This document shows positions 33,672 through 44,606 of a DNA stretch of 64,000 nucleotides, one piece after another. Numbering within the stretch: the first letter of the stretch is position 1; each line of letters opens with the position of its first letter. The stretch is from Mesocentrotus franciscanus (Eukaryota; Echinodermata; Echinoidea; Camarodonta; Strongylocentrotidae). Position numbers and translations under genes: made by a program. The stretch is taken from NCBI GenBank assembly GCA_037976565.1, contig CP137670.1, positions 16,703,216 to 16,767,215 on the forward strand, written 5' to 3'. The notes below the pieces were generated by a model. That model did not search any database, was not told where the DNA came from, and was given only the letters and a program-made list of their open reading frames with translations.

Positions 33672-33798
33672 TTAAAGATAAAGTTGAGTTCTGGTCATGC
33701 GATTGCATTGTGAAAGAAACGGTGTGGAATCGATCAGAAAAAGTTGATCATGTAGCATATAAGTATTGATGTGTACTGCAATGTTCTGGAATCATCAC
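33672..33798 (+). repeat. Direct repeat, copy 1 (~127 bp)
   Basis: TTAAAGATAAAGTTGAGTTC through GTGTACTGCAATGTTCTGGA matches the copy at 33,975 at about 85-90 percent by eye. Not recognised. Confidence 0.75.
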
Positions 33799-33974
33799 AA
33801 TATCCTACGTTCATATCGTGGGAATAATTGATGCCCATCGATGTTCTCCCAGACTATTTATACCGCAATAATAATCGACGATCAACTTTTTGCACATTAT
33901 TTTAGAACGATGTAACGTAAACAGAAACTCTGCAAAGCACGTGCTTCTCTGGAATGTGATGGTGCGGTTGGCAT

Positions 33975-34100
33975 TTAAAGACAAAGTTGAGTTCTGGTCA
34001 TGCGATTGCATTGTAAAAGAAACGGTGCGGAATGAATCAGAAACGGTTGATCATCTAGCACATAAGTATTAGTGTGTACTGCAAGGTTCTGGAGTCATCA
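33975..34100 (+). repeat. Direct repeat, copy 2 (~126 bp)
   Basis: Second copy, about 300 bp from the first. The shared segment stays open in one frame in this copy (KDKVEFWSCDCIVKETV) but ends at a stop in both, so coding is unproven. Confidence 0.75.
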
Positions 34101-34379
34101 AAATGATAAGAAATTTGGCCCAGTCTTGCCAAAAGTAACAAGCACTGTACACAGAAAGATGTAGGACTACACAAACATGTGAGGCCCGATGTTTAAGCTG
34201 TTTAAGCTGTTACATGCCATATTTAAAATATGAAGGTATATGAAGATTCATGCTTTTCAGGGATCATGTTTTCTCTGATGTTCTTCCACACTTGCATTAT
34301 AACAATGAAAACGCTCACAAATTATTTTCACCTCTCCCTAGAAATCAACCTTATTTTTAAAACCTATAAACATAAACTG

Positions 34380-34550
34380 AAATGTCAGAGGAAAAAATGT
34401 CAGAGGTAAAAATGTCAGAAGTAAAAATGTCAGAGGTAAAAATGTCAGCGGTAAAAATGTCAGAGGAAAAAATGTCAGGGGTAAAAATGTCAGAGGAAAA
34501 AATGTCAGAGGTAAAAATGTCAGAGGTATAAATTTTAGAGGTAAAAATGT
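34380..34550. repeat. 15-bp minisatellite, about 11 copies
   Basis: Unit AATGTCAGAGGTAAA with GGT/GGA/AGT/CGG variants and perfect 15-nt phasing. Either strand stays open in some frames only because 15 is divisible by 3. Confidence 0.92.
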
Positions 34551-34618
34551 AAAAACAAAAGCATGTGACAAGCTTGTTATGGTTACACCCGGGTTATATA
34601 TTAGGCTTATCGAAAAAG

Positions 34619-34760
34619 ATAATTATTATTATTTTTTTAATTACTATTATGATTATTATTATTTTCATTATTGTTGTTGTTATTATTATGATTATTATTA
34701 TCATCATCTTTATTACTAGTAATATGATTATGTTTACAATAAGGATGATAATGATAATGT
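34619..34760. repeat. (ATT)n/(ATG)n microsatellite
   Basis: Degenerate ATT/ATG triplet run on the plus strand. Confidence 0.8.
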
Positions 34761-35570
34761 TCGGCGCTGGACCATCTCGATTTTTCAAGTTTTTTCTTGA
34801 GTGTGCGGTTCTCAGCAGGAGAAAGCATACTCTCAGAAATTCACATTTGGTGGGGGTGAAAGCCATCTACCATTTTGTTTTTCCGTGCTTGAAGGTGGGT
34901 TAGATCATCCTGAAGAGTGATGGTACTCTGCCTGCTGTATCCGCACTATATCCCTCAATTAATATTAACGTTATTTTTTCTACTACATTGGACGTATACG
35001 AGTGACCGGAAGAACTTTCGCGCGAATGGCATCCCATGTTTCGGACCCTTTAGCCATGGTATTATCACATTTGTACCGTCAAGGAAAAGGTTTGAGAACC
35101 CCTGCTCTATATTATTCATGTTATCAATGCGTAATCATGAAAATTTCACTAAAGGTAACAGATGATACCGACTAGAAATGTTTTGTTTTTATTGAATTGG
35201 TTTGAAATAATGAAAATGAACCCCATAATCTGTAATTCGGATGAATAATAACGAAAAAGGTTTTGCTTTGATTTATGGTTCATCTACGCTCAAAGAGCTG
35301 GAGTCATGAGAGCTTGCGTTTGTTCCGTTGTGTAAGGAGCCTGTCCCATATGAAAATGAAACTATTGTATGAGGGGATTTGCCTTTGATGGAAGCTAATC
35401 AGCCAGACAATTTAATACGTATCTCTTGCCTAGTGAAACGGAGAAGGCATTATTTTCGATTCAATTCATACATTTGGCATGGGAATATCAGAGGAGTACT
35501 TATGGTACTGCATGGAGAGTGTATGAGAGAGGGTGTGCATGGGTATGAAAGACAGTGTGAGAGAGTAGGT
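34761..35570. other. Intergenic, nothing recognised
   Basis: A stretch near 35,400-35,500 resembles 40,450-40,560 (…CTAGTGAAACGGAGAAGGCA versus CCCAGTGAGCTGGAGAAAGC, both followed by ACATTTGGCATG), probably two copies of an old repeat. No coding evidence. Confidence 0.4.
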
Positions 35571-35576
35571 GTTTAT

Positions 35577-35662
35577 GTGAGTGTGTGTGTGTGAGAGAGA
35601 GAGAGAGAGAACGAGGAGAATAAGATAGAGATGCAGAGAGCCAGAAAGAGAAAGGGGAGAGT
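35577..35662. repeat. (GT)n(GA)n purine-rich tract, left flank
   Basis: GTGTGTGTGTGTGAGAGAGA and further GA-rich DNA. Similar GA-rich DNA resumes at 39,562, so the outer TIR element appears inserted in a GA-rich simple tract. Confidence 0.75.
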
Positions 35663-36494
35663 AATACCCCCTTCACATACACGGATTTTTCTTACGAGTC
35701 CTTACGGATCGCCAACTCGTAGTCAATCGCTAGCATCCGTAAATAACTCGCTGGTATCCGTTAATAACTCGTCACAACTCGCAGACACTCTTAAGGATCC
35801 GTGAAAGGAGAGGCAAATTTTTTGACATGTCAAAAATCTTCTTACGATTGTCCACGGATTGATTTTTCCGTAAATAACTCGTAAATAGCTCGTATGGTAA
35901 ACCGCTCGCAACAATACGTAACCATGCGTAAACTGCTCGCAAGAATCCATAAATGACTCGTAATGGGGCGTTCCCACTGTCGTGCGATCCGTTACGAACC
36001 CCACGATTGGCCATTCGTAGCTGATCGTGGAAATTCTCTGAATTGCTAGGTTTGGATACGAGGTGATGCGAGTCGATACGTTATGGTACGATTTGGTGCG
36101 CTTGGTTGCGATATGGTCACGATTGGTCAATTTCAGGTGACACGATCTGGTCTCCCGTTCAGATACGATCATATACGTTCCGATATGATTGTCCCGATTG
36201 AGTCCACGATTGGGTCTCGATGTGACACGATCATCACGATCGGGGTCCCCGATTTGGGACGATCGGGTACGTGTAGATACGTTCGAATACCTTCCGATAC
36301 GTTCATCACGAACCGATGCGCTCTGTTGCGACAGTATACGGTTGTGGTTGCGATGTCTTTCACGATAAGGGTCGAGAGTGATCAGGATTTGAGCTACGAT
36401 TGGACCCCGACGGATATATATACAGGCCGACTGACCATGGACTTCATTGTTTCTTGAACTTCTACAAAGTGATCACTACAACCCACAACCATTG

Positions 36495-37758
36495 ATGATG
36501 ACAGGAGTTGAGGATGATGACAACGTGACATTTGCAGTATTACTGTATGCTTATATTATTATCGCCAGAGAGGAAGAAGACGAGCAGCAGCCAGACGGTA
36601 CAGACCAGCCACAGCCCCAATCACGTAAGTACAGGAGAGCTGCAGTCAGGCAGTTCTGGGTGCAACCATGGCTCACAGAGGAGACGAGACAACAGTTGGC
36701 CAGTTCTCCAGCCTCCTAGACACCAAATTGAGGCTGGAAGATCCAATAGTGTTCCAAAACTACACAAGATTAACACTACAGCTCTTCGATGAAGTCTTGC
36801 AGGGGTGCCCCAGCAATCGAGAGGGACGCACCAGTTTCAGGCAACCCCTCTCAACTGGACTGAAACTGCCAGTGACACTGAGGCACCTTGCCACTGGACA
36901 ACTATCGGTTCCTTGCGTATGCATTTAGGTGTGGAGTGTCCAGCATCTCAGAGATGGTTCCAGAAGTGTGCCAGGCAATTGTGCAAGCGTACAAAATGAG
37001 GTTTTAGCCTACCTGTCACCCCTGAAGCCTGGACAGCCGTAGCTAACCAGTTTGAGCAGAGATGGAACATACCCCATGCCATTGGGGCCCTGGATGGCAA
37101 ACACATTGCTATCAAGAAGCCACCCCACACTTGAAGCCTGTACTACAATTACAAGGGCTTCTTTTCGATACCACTCCTAGCTCTGGTGGATGCAGATTAC
37201 AACTTTGTGTGGATCGAGCTTGGTGGAAAAGGACACATGTCAGATGATCAGATATTTGGCGACTCTGAGCTGTTCAATGGCCTGGAAGAGGAAGCCCTAG
37301 GACTCACCCCACCCTGCCCTTTGACTGCAAGCCCTGATGACCTCCAAGACATGCCCTTCTTCATCCTGGGGATGACGCCTTCGCACTCAGGAACTACCCC
37401 ATGAAGCCATACGGAAGAAGAGTGATGGCCAGGGAGGAGAGGATTTTCAACTACAGACTCTCAAGGGGGAGAAGAGTGGTGAAAATGCCTTCGGTATCCT
37501 GGCCAATAGATTCAGGTGTCTAATGTGAATGATATGGTTGAGGCGGAAAACCAGAATGTCATCCCAGGAGCATGGAGGGACCATGTGGACTGGCTAGATG
37601 TGAATCAACCTTCTGTACCTCGCAACTCAGCTACAGCAGATGCAAATCATCACAAGGAACTCCTAAAGGCCTTCTTCAACTCACCACAAGGTGCGGTCGC
37701 ATGGCAGGAAAGGATGGCCAGGCTGCATGACGCGGAAGGTGGAGAGGATGATATTTGA
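36495..37758 (+). pseudogene. Harbinger (HARBI1-like) transposase, broken
   Basis: Seen in alternating frames: [50 protein letters not shown], then [20 protein letters not shown] followed by [13 protein letters not shown] (first Asp of the DDE triad, codon at 37,093), an in-frame TGA (37,132), [20 protein letters not shown] (second Asp), [21 protein letters not shown] frameshift then hits exactly where GDDAF (third acidic residue) is expected, near 37,370. The C-terminus AWRDHVDWLDVNQPS ends at 37,758. Known: DDE_Tnp_4/HARBI1 family. At least three frameshifts plus one stop make it inactive. The Myb-like partner protein of autonomous Harbingers was not seen. The first plausible ATG is at 36,495. 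Confidence 0.85.
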
Positions 37759-38260
37759 TATTTTTATTTTTATTTTTGAAAAATTCAGGAAATTGATATT
37801 GAAGATGCATGATTTTCTTTCTATTTTTACTGACTATTCTAAGTCAATGTTTTAGAGCAGTGGAAACTCATTTTAGGTTAATTACAGCAAAGTTGTTAAA
37901 TATAGGTGACATATATTTATGGATAAAGAAAAGGGAGAGAATTTTAACTCTTTCATTGTCCATGTCTGTGCAAGAACAACAAAAACTTCCATGTGAAAGA
38001 TCAACTATAATGTAATACATTTTAAAAGATGTTTAAATAGCAGTTACCTGAACAAAAGCTATTTTTTGACCTTATACTTAATAGTATGGCACTATAGTTT
38101 ACACACTGCAAAATTGTCACACCTGTATGTATATATCTGTCTATAATGTTATCGAAATATATAAAGTTGGTATCTATCATCTTCTGATTGTATGGACACA
38201 ACTTTCTATTTCAAGTCTGCAAATTAATGGTATACATGTTTACATTACCTTCCATGATTG

Positions 38261-38263
38261 ATA

Positions 38264-38297
<34 letters not shown>

Positions 38298-38310
38298 GGG
38301 AGAAGGAATA
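38261..38310. repeat. (GA)n microsatellite
   Basis: GAGAGAGAGAGAGAGAGAGA followed by GAGGGAGAGAGG. GA-rich DNA goes on to about 38,465. Confidence 0.9.
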
Positions 38311-39599
38311 TTAACAACAAGAGGGAGAGAGTGTGAGGTTGAAGAAGCTGATGGAGTGAAGGAAAAGGAGTTATTATGATTAAGGACTATAAAGAGAATG
38401 ATAGTGAATGAGAAACAAATGGTTGAGAGAGAAAGAGGAGAGAGAGAGAGGGAAGGAGAGAAAGTGTAAATATACTGGGCGCGAGAACTCGTAACAGATC
38501 GTAAACGTCCGTGTAAAAGCGTGACTTCTCGTATCTACTCGCATTTACTCGCATCTACTCGTATCATCTTGTATCTGCTCTTGAGTCGTTCGTGTCAGGT
38601 CGTGAGCAATGGTACCCGACAGAGCGTCACAGGTCGTGGCAGATCGCAACACATCTCAACAGAGCGTGGTGTTTGTCCTTTTCTAAGGTTGATCCCGATA
38701 ACCACGATTAGGAAGCACGATTAGATGCGATATGTTGCGTTTTATTACGATCCAATACGATCTGATGCGATGATCACGATTGACAATTAATCGTGTTGAT
38801 CGTAGAAATTTTTTGAAGTGTCCAAAATTTCCTACGATCAACACGATTGCCACGACTGACCTCAAGATCTGATAATATCTGATAGGATCACCACGATTAC
38901 ATCACGATTAAGACCACAATTTCAATCGTGGCGCCAATCGTGATAGTGGGAACGCCCCATAACAATTTTTGTGTAACGGTTTGTTACGGTTAGTTTACGA
39001 TTTGTTTACGGATTATTCACGGATTATTACGAGTGCTTACGTGTTGTTTACGATTTAATTCGGGTCGTGTTACGATGGCTTTACGGATTGTTACGAGTTA
39101 TTACGAGCACTTTACGTGTAGTTACGAGTACTTTACAAATACATACGTATACTTTACGTATTCTTACGTATTGTTTACGATTTGGGAAAAGGTATAAAAG
39201 CTGCAAAATCGAACACATCATTTTCAGTTGTTATTTTTTGGCTAAAAATCGTAAGGACTCGTAAACACATATAACTAACTCGTAACTATTTGTAACAACA
39301 CATATTAACAGGCCGTAACTAACACGTAAGTTGCTCGTAGTTATCCGTGACAACTCGTAACAAATCGTGGAATGTTGCCGTAAATACATCGTAATAACTC
39401 GTAATAATCCGTAATGAACCGTAAATAGCTCGTAATAACTCGTAACAACTCTTAAATCGGTCGTAAAAGTGGCCAAATCGTAAGGATCCGTGAAAGATCC
39501 GTGAATTTGTGCGATCCGTAAGGACTCGTAAGAAAAATCCGTGTATGTGAAGGGGGTATTAAAGATAAATAGGGGAGACAGTGAGATAATAGAGAAGGA

Positions 39600-39616
39600 G
39601 AGGGAGATAGAGAGGA

Positions 39617-39650
<34 letters not shown>

Positions 39651-39662
39651 AGAAAGAAATAG
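39600..39662. repeat. (GA)n tract, right flank of outer TIR element
   Basis: GAGAGAGAGAGAGAGAGA followed by AAAGAAAGAAAG; matches the purine-rich left flank at 35.6 kb. Confidence 0.85.
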
Positions 39663-39989
39663 AGGGGTGGGACTTTGCCTGGAAATGCTGTCATTCCATT
39701 AGGTCTCTGGTATAGTTTTTGAGAATATACCCCCGGATTGGAAGAAGTCACACTGATTTGCAGGTTTTATTTTTTTATTTTTTTATTTAGTCTACATTTC
39801 TGGGGAAGATAACTACATCGAATATGAGGAACTACGTCGAATATGAGGAACTACAACTAAATGATATCTGTCAAATGAGTATGGTAGAAAGAAAGATTTT
39901 GTTATGGCATTTGGTCATTAGTCCATCAATTCTAATTTGCACGATATAAGAGATTTTTGATTTTATCTATCTGACGAGAAAACTTTTCT

Positions 39990-40468
39990 GAGAGGCTTTG
40001 CATGTAGCCTCTTGTCGATGGCCCTGGCGCTGTTGAAGTCCGTAAATTCTGGCGAGCGAAGCGAGCCAGATACGAGGCGCTTGCGCCGAGGGCCTCTTAA
40101 CAAGTGATCTGAATTATATATTCATGAGACCCGATTTCCTACTGAATTATGCATGTATACGTGAATAATGTAACCACCGCAGCGATTGCCCAACACAGAC
40201 CCGGCCAGTCTCACTGCTCTCACGGAGGAAATCCGCACAGAGCGGTAGATATTACGTCATAGTAGCTCTCTCTGATTGGATGATTTTCACCGAACTTCAG
40301 TTGGGTCGGAATATTCGCCAAACAAGGAAAAACATAAGAAATTCAGATCACTTGTTAAGAGGCCCTCGGCGCAAGCGCCTCGTATCTGGCTCGCTTCGCT
40401 CGCCAGAATTTACGGACTCCAACACCGCCAGGGCCATCGACAAGAGGCTACTTTGCATGTGGCAAGAA
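39990..40468. mobile_element. Foldback element with ~125-bp arms
   Basis: Seen: the left arm (39,990-40,114) and right arm (40,342-40,468) are near-perfect reverse complements, sharing CTCTTGTCGATGGCCCTGGC, GTCCGTAAATTCTGGCGAGC, GCGCTTGCGCCGAGGGCCTC and TTAACAAGTGATCTGAATT. Each arm holds a second, nested palindrome (GGCGAGCGAAGCGAGCC) and GAGGCGCTTGCGCC. The spacer is about 228 nt, non-coding. Probably a MITE-like foldback; target duplication not identified. Confidence 0.8.
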
Positions 40469-40799
40469 AACCTGACGATTGAATGCAATATCTCGTGCCC
40501 AGTGAGCTGGAGAAAGCATTATTTATGTTGTAAATCAGACATTTGGCATGACAAAAATTGTCATCAAGATTCTCGCTTTACGTGGTCTAAGACATTGCTT
40601 CAGCACTATACGTTGATGTTGTGTGTGACGGTCTGAATATTCATTTGCAAGCGAGTAACACAAAAGTTAGCTCATATTGCGTCCGATAATTTAACATTAT
40701 TGTTTTAAATGAAATGATTACCAATCCTTTTGGGGCTTTAAATACAACATCATAATGTAGAAATAAATGAGACTTTCAAAATGCTTCTTAATGAGATAA

Positions 40800-41160
40800 A
40801 CTACCCCTTCAAGCAAGTGAAGCGAGCAAAATTTGGAGGAAATTCATTACAAATTGCTCTCAATCACTTAAATTGAGGGTACATGTTAGGGAGGGTATGA
40901 TAAAATTATTGTGTCTGTGGAGATGATAGGTGATAACGACATCTTTTCATAGCATGTATGGAAATTATGTCTCAGTCTTTTTGTTTACTTGAATGACCTT
41001 TGGAAATGTAAATGCAGTGGCCTTGAGTTTGAAAACTCCTACATTCTCTAAACCTTTGTATTCTTGAACAAAGGGCGATTGATTACCGAGGTATTCTTTG
41101 AAGCTCTAAAGGGCATGTGGTTTAAAGGATGATAGGTTGGAAGATACCTCTTTTAGCAGT
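40800..41160. other. Intergenic; matches 43.75-43.87 kb in part
   Basis: The part from about 41,050 (CAAAGGGCGATTGATTACCG … GATGATAGGTTGGAAGATAC … TTTTAGCAG) is a diverged duplicate of 43,755-43,868. No gene seen. Confidence 0.5.
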
Positions 41161-41189
41161 TGAATATAATATGTGTAAAATTGCACACA

Positions 41190-41445
41190 TCTACTGGGGA
41201 AGAGGCACTTATTCAAGAAGGAAAAATTGACTCTTATAAGAAGGGAAAAGGGGCATCTATTTCAAAGGAAAAGGGGCACATGTCAATGTTAAAGGGGCAG
41301 AAAGTGCCATATTTGAATAGGAGCACTTATCTGCGGTGTAAAGGAGGATTTATAACATTGGGAATGGATACTTATTCGAAAAGGGGCACTTATCTGAATA
41401 AAAAGGGGCAGATTTGGGGTACTTGGACAAAATGGGGATGGGTAC
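41190..41445. repeat. Degenerate AAAGGGGCACTTAT tandem repeat, copy 1
   Basis: About ten spaced occurrences of (A)AAAGGGGCA(C/T) in irregular 17-35-nt steps, e.g. AAGGGAAAAGGGGCATCTAT. They end at a G/C-rich GTGCCCCTCTTGACACCCCT. A related tract lies at 43,545-43,720. Confidence 0.6.
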
Positions 41446-41519
41446 TGTGCCCCTCTTGACACCCCTCCTCCCCCAACCCTTACCCTAACAGCCGGAGCGC
41501 GACCTCCGCCCCAGAGCAT

Positions 41520-42540
41520 TTTCGATGACCGCTTAATGCACCTTTTACAAAAGATTATGATAACATTAAAAAAAAACGTTGTGATTGGGTGAGTAGAGAC
41601 ACTTAATTATCGCTATCAAGGTACAGGGGTCTGAAAATCAGACTATTTACTAAAAAGATTGCAATCCCTAAAGTCGATTCGACAACTAACGTTGGTTATT
41701 TTCCCACAAAAAGACATTTTCGAGCCCTTTTGTTTTGAGGAAAGTTTTTTGTTATTGTAATAATTCAGTTGTTTTTTTATACTAAATAATTGATAATAAA
41801 TATTGTATGATTCAAATAGTGTTATTTTTAAAAGATATATGTTTAATTTGATATTCCACATTTATGTACAATTTTTTAATTAATGCATTATTATACTTAT
41901 GTTTTTATACTGTTACTGTATTCTGCAGGGCTTTCTTGAAAAGCAGATCCATTGGCTTCCAATGGAACTGAATGAAACTACCCTGTTGAAAGAAATCATG
42001 AATAAATAAATAAATATAGTAGTATTATCTTTCAAATGCCGGTGGAATTTAACCTTTTCATTGTTTTGGCCTGCAAATGGGACACAGTACCTATTTAAAG
42101 TAAATTTAATGGAGTTCTTAATTAAAGTCTCAAAACACGCATGAAGTTTATCACGATATCATTAGTGGTCAGTCCCACCTGTGTAAAATGGTGAAGTGTG
42201 AAGTAAATCTTCTGACATTACTAGCGGTTCCCAAATTGAATCCTGATTTTAGGGGGTTAATTTTGGTGTTGAGTGTCGTTATTTACCATGAAACTAACTA
42301 GGTATGTGAATTTAATTTGCATGATTTCCACCCAATTTTAGTGCAGCGCATATTGCCGACGACTCGCCAGATGCTTTAGCTGTAGGGTGTGCGCAAGAAG
42401 GCATTACAGCCAGAACTTCGGGGAGGAATTTTCCTGTAACAGCCCCATTGCTTACCTGGCGAGTGCAACATTTCCAATAGTAACAATTAGACGAATTCAT
42501 ATATCGCAGCTTCTATATAAATATTATACAGATATTGACT
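41520..42540. other. Intergenic, nothing recognised
   Basis: AT-rich. The GC-richer piece at 42,340-42,480 keeps a short minus-strand frame open but shows no domain. (AAAT)n at 42,000. Confidence 0.45.
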
Positions 42541-42542
42541 GC

Positions 42543-42662
42543 AAAGATGTGTAATATAACAATTTGAACCGCAGAATGAAATGTTTTCTCTAAGGGGTTA
42601 TATTTTCACGAGGGGAAAATATAACTCCTGTGCGGTTCAAAAATGTTATTTTACACATCCTT
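42543..42662. repeat. 120-nt nearly full-length hairpin
   Basis: AAGATGTGTAATATAACA, TTTGAACCGCA and GGTTATATTTTC on the left pair with GAAAATATAACTCC, TGCGGTTCAAA and TGTTATTTTACACATCCTT on the right. An asymmetric bulge (GAATGAAATGTTTTCTC) lies in the left arm. Probably a short foldback MITE. Confidence 0.75.
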
Positions 42663-42859
42663 CCAGTAAATTTCTCTAATATAAAGCCTTCGTTTCCAGA
42701 TACACTTTGACAAACTTGACAACTTTACAAGTATATAGACATAAAGAACAATTTCTTTCTCCACTTTGTTCTGAATTGGTATACTTTGATTTTCTCACAT
42801 TCATTATTAAAAACACAACCGCCTCCCAGAACCGCATATACAAGCCTACACTCACATTA

Positions 42860-42890
42860 ACACACACACAAACACACAGACACACAATAA
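42860..42890. repeat. (CA)n microsatellite
   Basis: ACACACACAAACACACAGAC and ACAC: short, imperfect. Confidence 0.8.
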
Positions 42891-42999
42891 ATAATGATAA
42901 CAGAGCCCTCTTAACTTTTCATAGTAAACATGTACTACTAATAAGATTGGTTATAAATATCACAGCTAATCATATATTTAAAAAATACTCTATTGTTGT

Positions 43000-43544
43000 G
43001 ATGTTATTATGATTTGTTTACTATTGTATAACATTTGAAGACTATTTATGAACTACCCAACTAGATATCTTGTTTTAGTTTTTTTTTTTAATATTAGTAT
43101 TATTTTGGCGTTTTCTTTTGGTTTAAACTCTATAGATTTTCTTAATTTAGAATTTATGTAATAAAGTTTGGTATTCTTTTGTATTATTTTTATCCCGAAT
43201 ATGTTGATGTAGACCACTAAACTCACAAGTTAGCAGGAAGCCACGTATGTGCAGCATCTTATCAAAATAAAAAATATAAAAACATGTGGAAACACCCACT
43301 CCTCATTTTTGAAAAATCCGGACGAGAAACTAGGAATCGATTTTACATAGCCTATAATAAATAGACCAGATTCTGGTGGTAGGTGAATAATTGACCTTTG
43401 ATCGAGTGCATGCGAGTGCGCCCAGTCCGCGAAAAAGGCCTACCGGGAAGAGAGGGGGAAACCGTGTATATTTAGCTAGTATTACTTCTAATGCTAGTAC
43501 ACGTCAACAATTATTATTCTATGGTTCCTAAGTACATCAAAGAT
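43000..43544. other. Intergenic, nothing recognised
   Basis: AT-rich, no recognised gene or element. Confidence 0.45.
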
Positions 43545-43868
43545 GAAAAAAGGCACTTAGGAGAATGAAAAAGGGGCATTTGTTGAAAAAAGGAGCACTT
43601 ATCAGATCTTAATAGGGGCATTTACTAGGGCTGAAGAGGGGAATTTATCTTAAATAAAAAGTGGCACTTTTCCTATGTAAAAATATTTGCCATTTTGGGG
43701 TACTTTTTTGGGAACCCCCCAATGAAAACTCCATCAAATTGGTTAAGTATTCCTTTTCTCGACCGAAGGCCAATTGGTTACCTTGGTAATCTATGAAAGT
43801 CAAAAGAGTATGGGGTTTAGAAGATGAGAGGTTACAAGATGCTTATTTTAGCAGATGGGTAGAATGTG
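43545..43868. repeat. Second copy of the GGGGCA tract and its flank
   Basis: AAAAAAGGCACTTAGGAGAA, AAAGGGGCATTTGTTG and AATAGGGGCATTTAC, then a segment similar to 41,050-41,160. In this copy tract and flank are in the opposite order from the one at 41 kb. Confidence 0.5.
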
Positions 43869-43929
43869 TAATCGTAATCTCAAGTGGCAAACGTTTAATA
43901 GTGTAAATTGTGGTGTTGTTATTATTATT

Positions 43930-44606
43930 AGGTGGTCTGTCGATGACAGATCACCTATTGATTTCGTCAGAATTTTCTTTCTTTATTTATTTATTTATTA
44001 TTATTTATTTATTAGGTGGTCTGTCAACGACAGATCACCTATTGATTTCGTCAGAATTTTCTTTCTTTATTAGGTGATCTGTCATTGACAGATCACCTAT
44101 TGATTTCGTCAGAATTTTCTTTCTTTATTATTATTATTATTTATTTATTAGGTGATCTGTCATTGACAGATCACCTATTGATTTCGTCAGAATTTTCTTT
44201 CTTTATTATTATTATTTATTTATTTATTTATTAGGTGATCTGTCATTGACAGATCACCTATTGATTTCGTCAGAATTTTCTTTCTTTATTCTTTATTCTT
44301 TATTCTTTATTCTTTATTAGGTGATCTGTCATTGACAGATCACCTATTGATTTCGTCAGAATTTTCTTTCTTTATTCTTTATTAGGTGATCTGTCATTGA
44401 CAGATCACCTATTGATTTCGTCAGAATTTTCTTTCTTTATTCTTTATTCTTTATTCTTTATTAGGTGATCTGTCATTGACAGATCACCTATTGATTTTGT
44501 CAGAATTTTCTTTCTTTATTTATTTATTTATTTATTTATTCTTTATTAGGTGGTCTGTCGTCTTCGACAGATCACCTATTGATTTCGTCAGAATTTTCTT
44601 TCTTTC
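43930..44606 (+). repeat. Array of nine hairpin-tip repeats, right family
   Basis: Nine copies of a 27-bp palindrome (AGGTGATCTGTC, ATT or GAT, GACAGATCACCT) followed by ATTGATTTCGTCAGAATTTT and a T-rich (TTTATT/TTTATTC)n linker of varying length. The first two and the last copies start AGGTGGTCTG. The repeat is the end sequence of the units that follow; the junction at 51,779 carries half of it. Confidence 0.9.

Larger units (their letters stand above)
35964..38959. mobile_element. PIF/Harbinger element nested in the outer TIR element
   Basis: Seen: ends TGGGGCGTTCCCACT and AGTGGGAACGCCCCA with TAA on both sides (35,961-35,963; 38,960-38,962). A 3-bp TWA duplication is the PIF/Harbinger hallmark, and a Harbinger-type transposase lies inside. 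The subterminal regions are rich in TACGATC/CACGATT/GATACG motifs in both orientations (36,050-36,400; 38,700-38,940), plausible transposase-binding arrays. The element interrupts the outer one, so it is younger. Confidence 0.88.
35664..39559. mobile_element. Outer TIR element with perfect 49-bp ends
   Basis: Seen: both ends start ATACCCCCTTCACATACACG and stay identical for 49 bp, then diverge. TA borders each side (35,662-35,663; 39,560-39,561), the likely target duplication. Without the inner element it is only about 0.9 kb. It is made almost wholly of CGTAA/TTACG pentamers (ACTCGTAA, CCGTAAATA, TTTACGAG) in both orientations, a dense subterminal repeat. No coding sequence of its own. Non-autonomous; family unknown. 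Confidence 0.85.

Noticed and set aside
34338..34571. Minus-strand frame of repeated LPLTF residues
   Set aside because: Product of a 15-bp minisatellite whose period is divisible by three.
34594..34866. Frames rich in Ile or Asn around the ATT/ATG run
   Set aside because: Microsatellite translation in several frames; no domain.
35500..35682. Serine/leucine-rich frame over the GA/GT tract
   Set aside because: Simple-sequence translation.
36083..36457. Plus-strand frame before the Harbinger transposase, considered as its Myb-like partner
   Set aside because: It is made of the subterminal TACGATC/CACGATT repeats, and no Myb/SANT tryptophan pattern is present.
41289..41519. Minus-strand frame over the GGGGCA repeats
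   Set aside because: Follows the degenerate tandem repeat and has no domain.
42312..42500. Possible host exon in a GC-richer patch on the minus strand
   Set aside because: No splice sites with an open phase on both sides and no recognisable domain.
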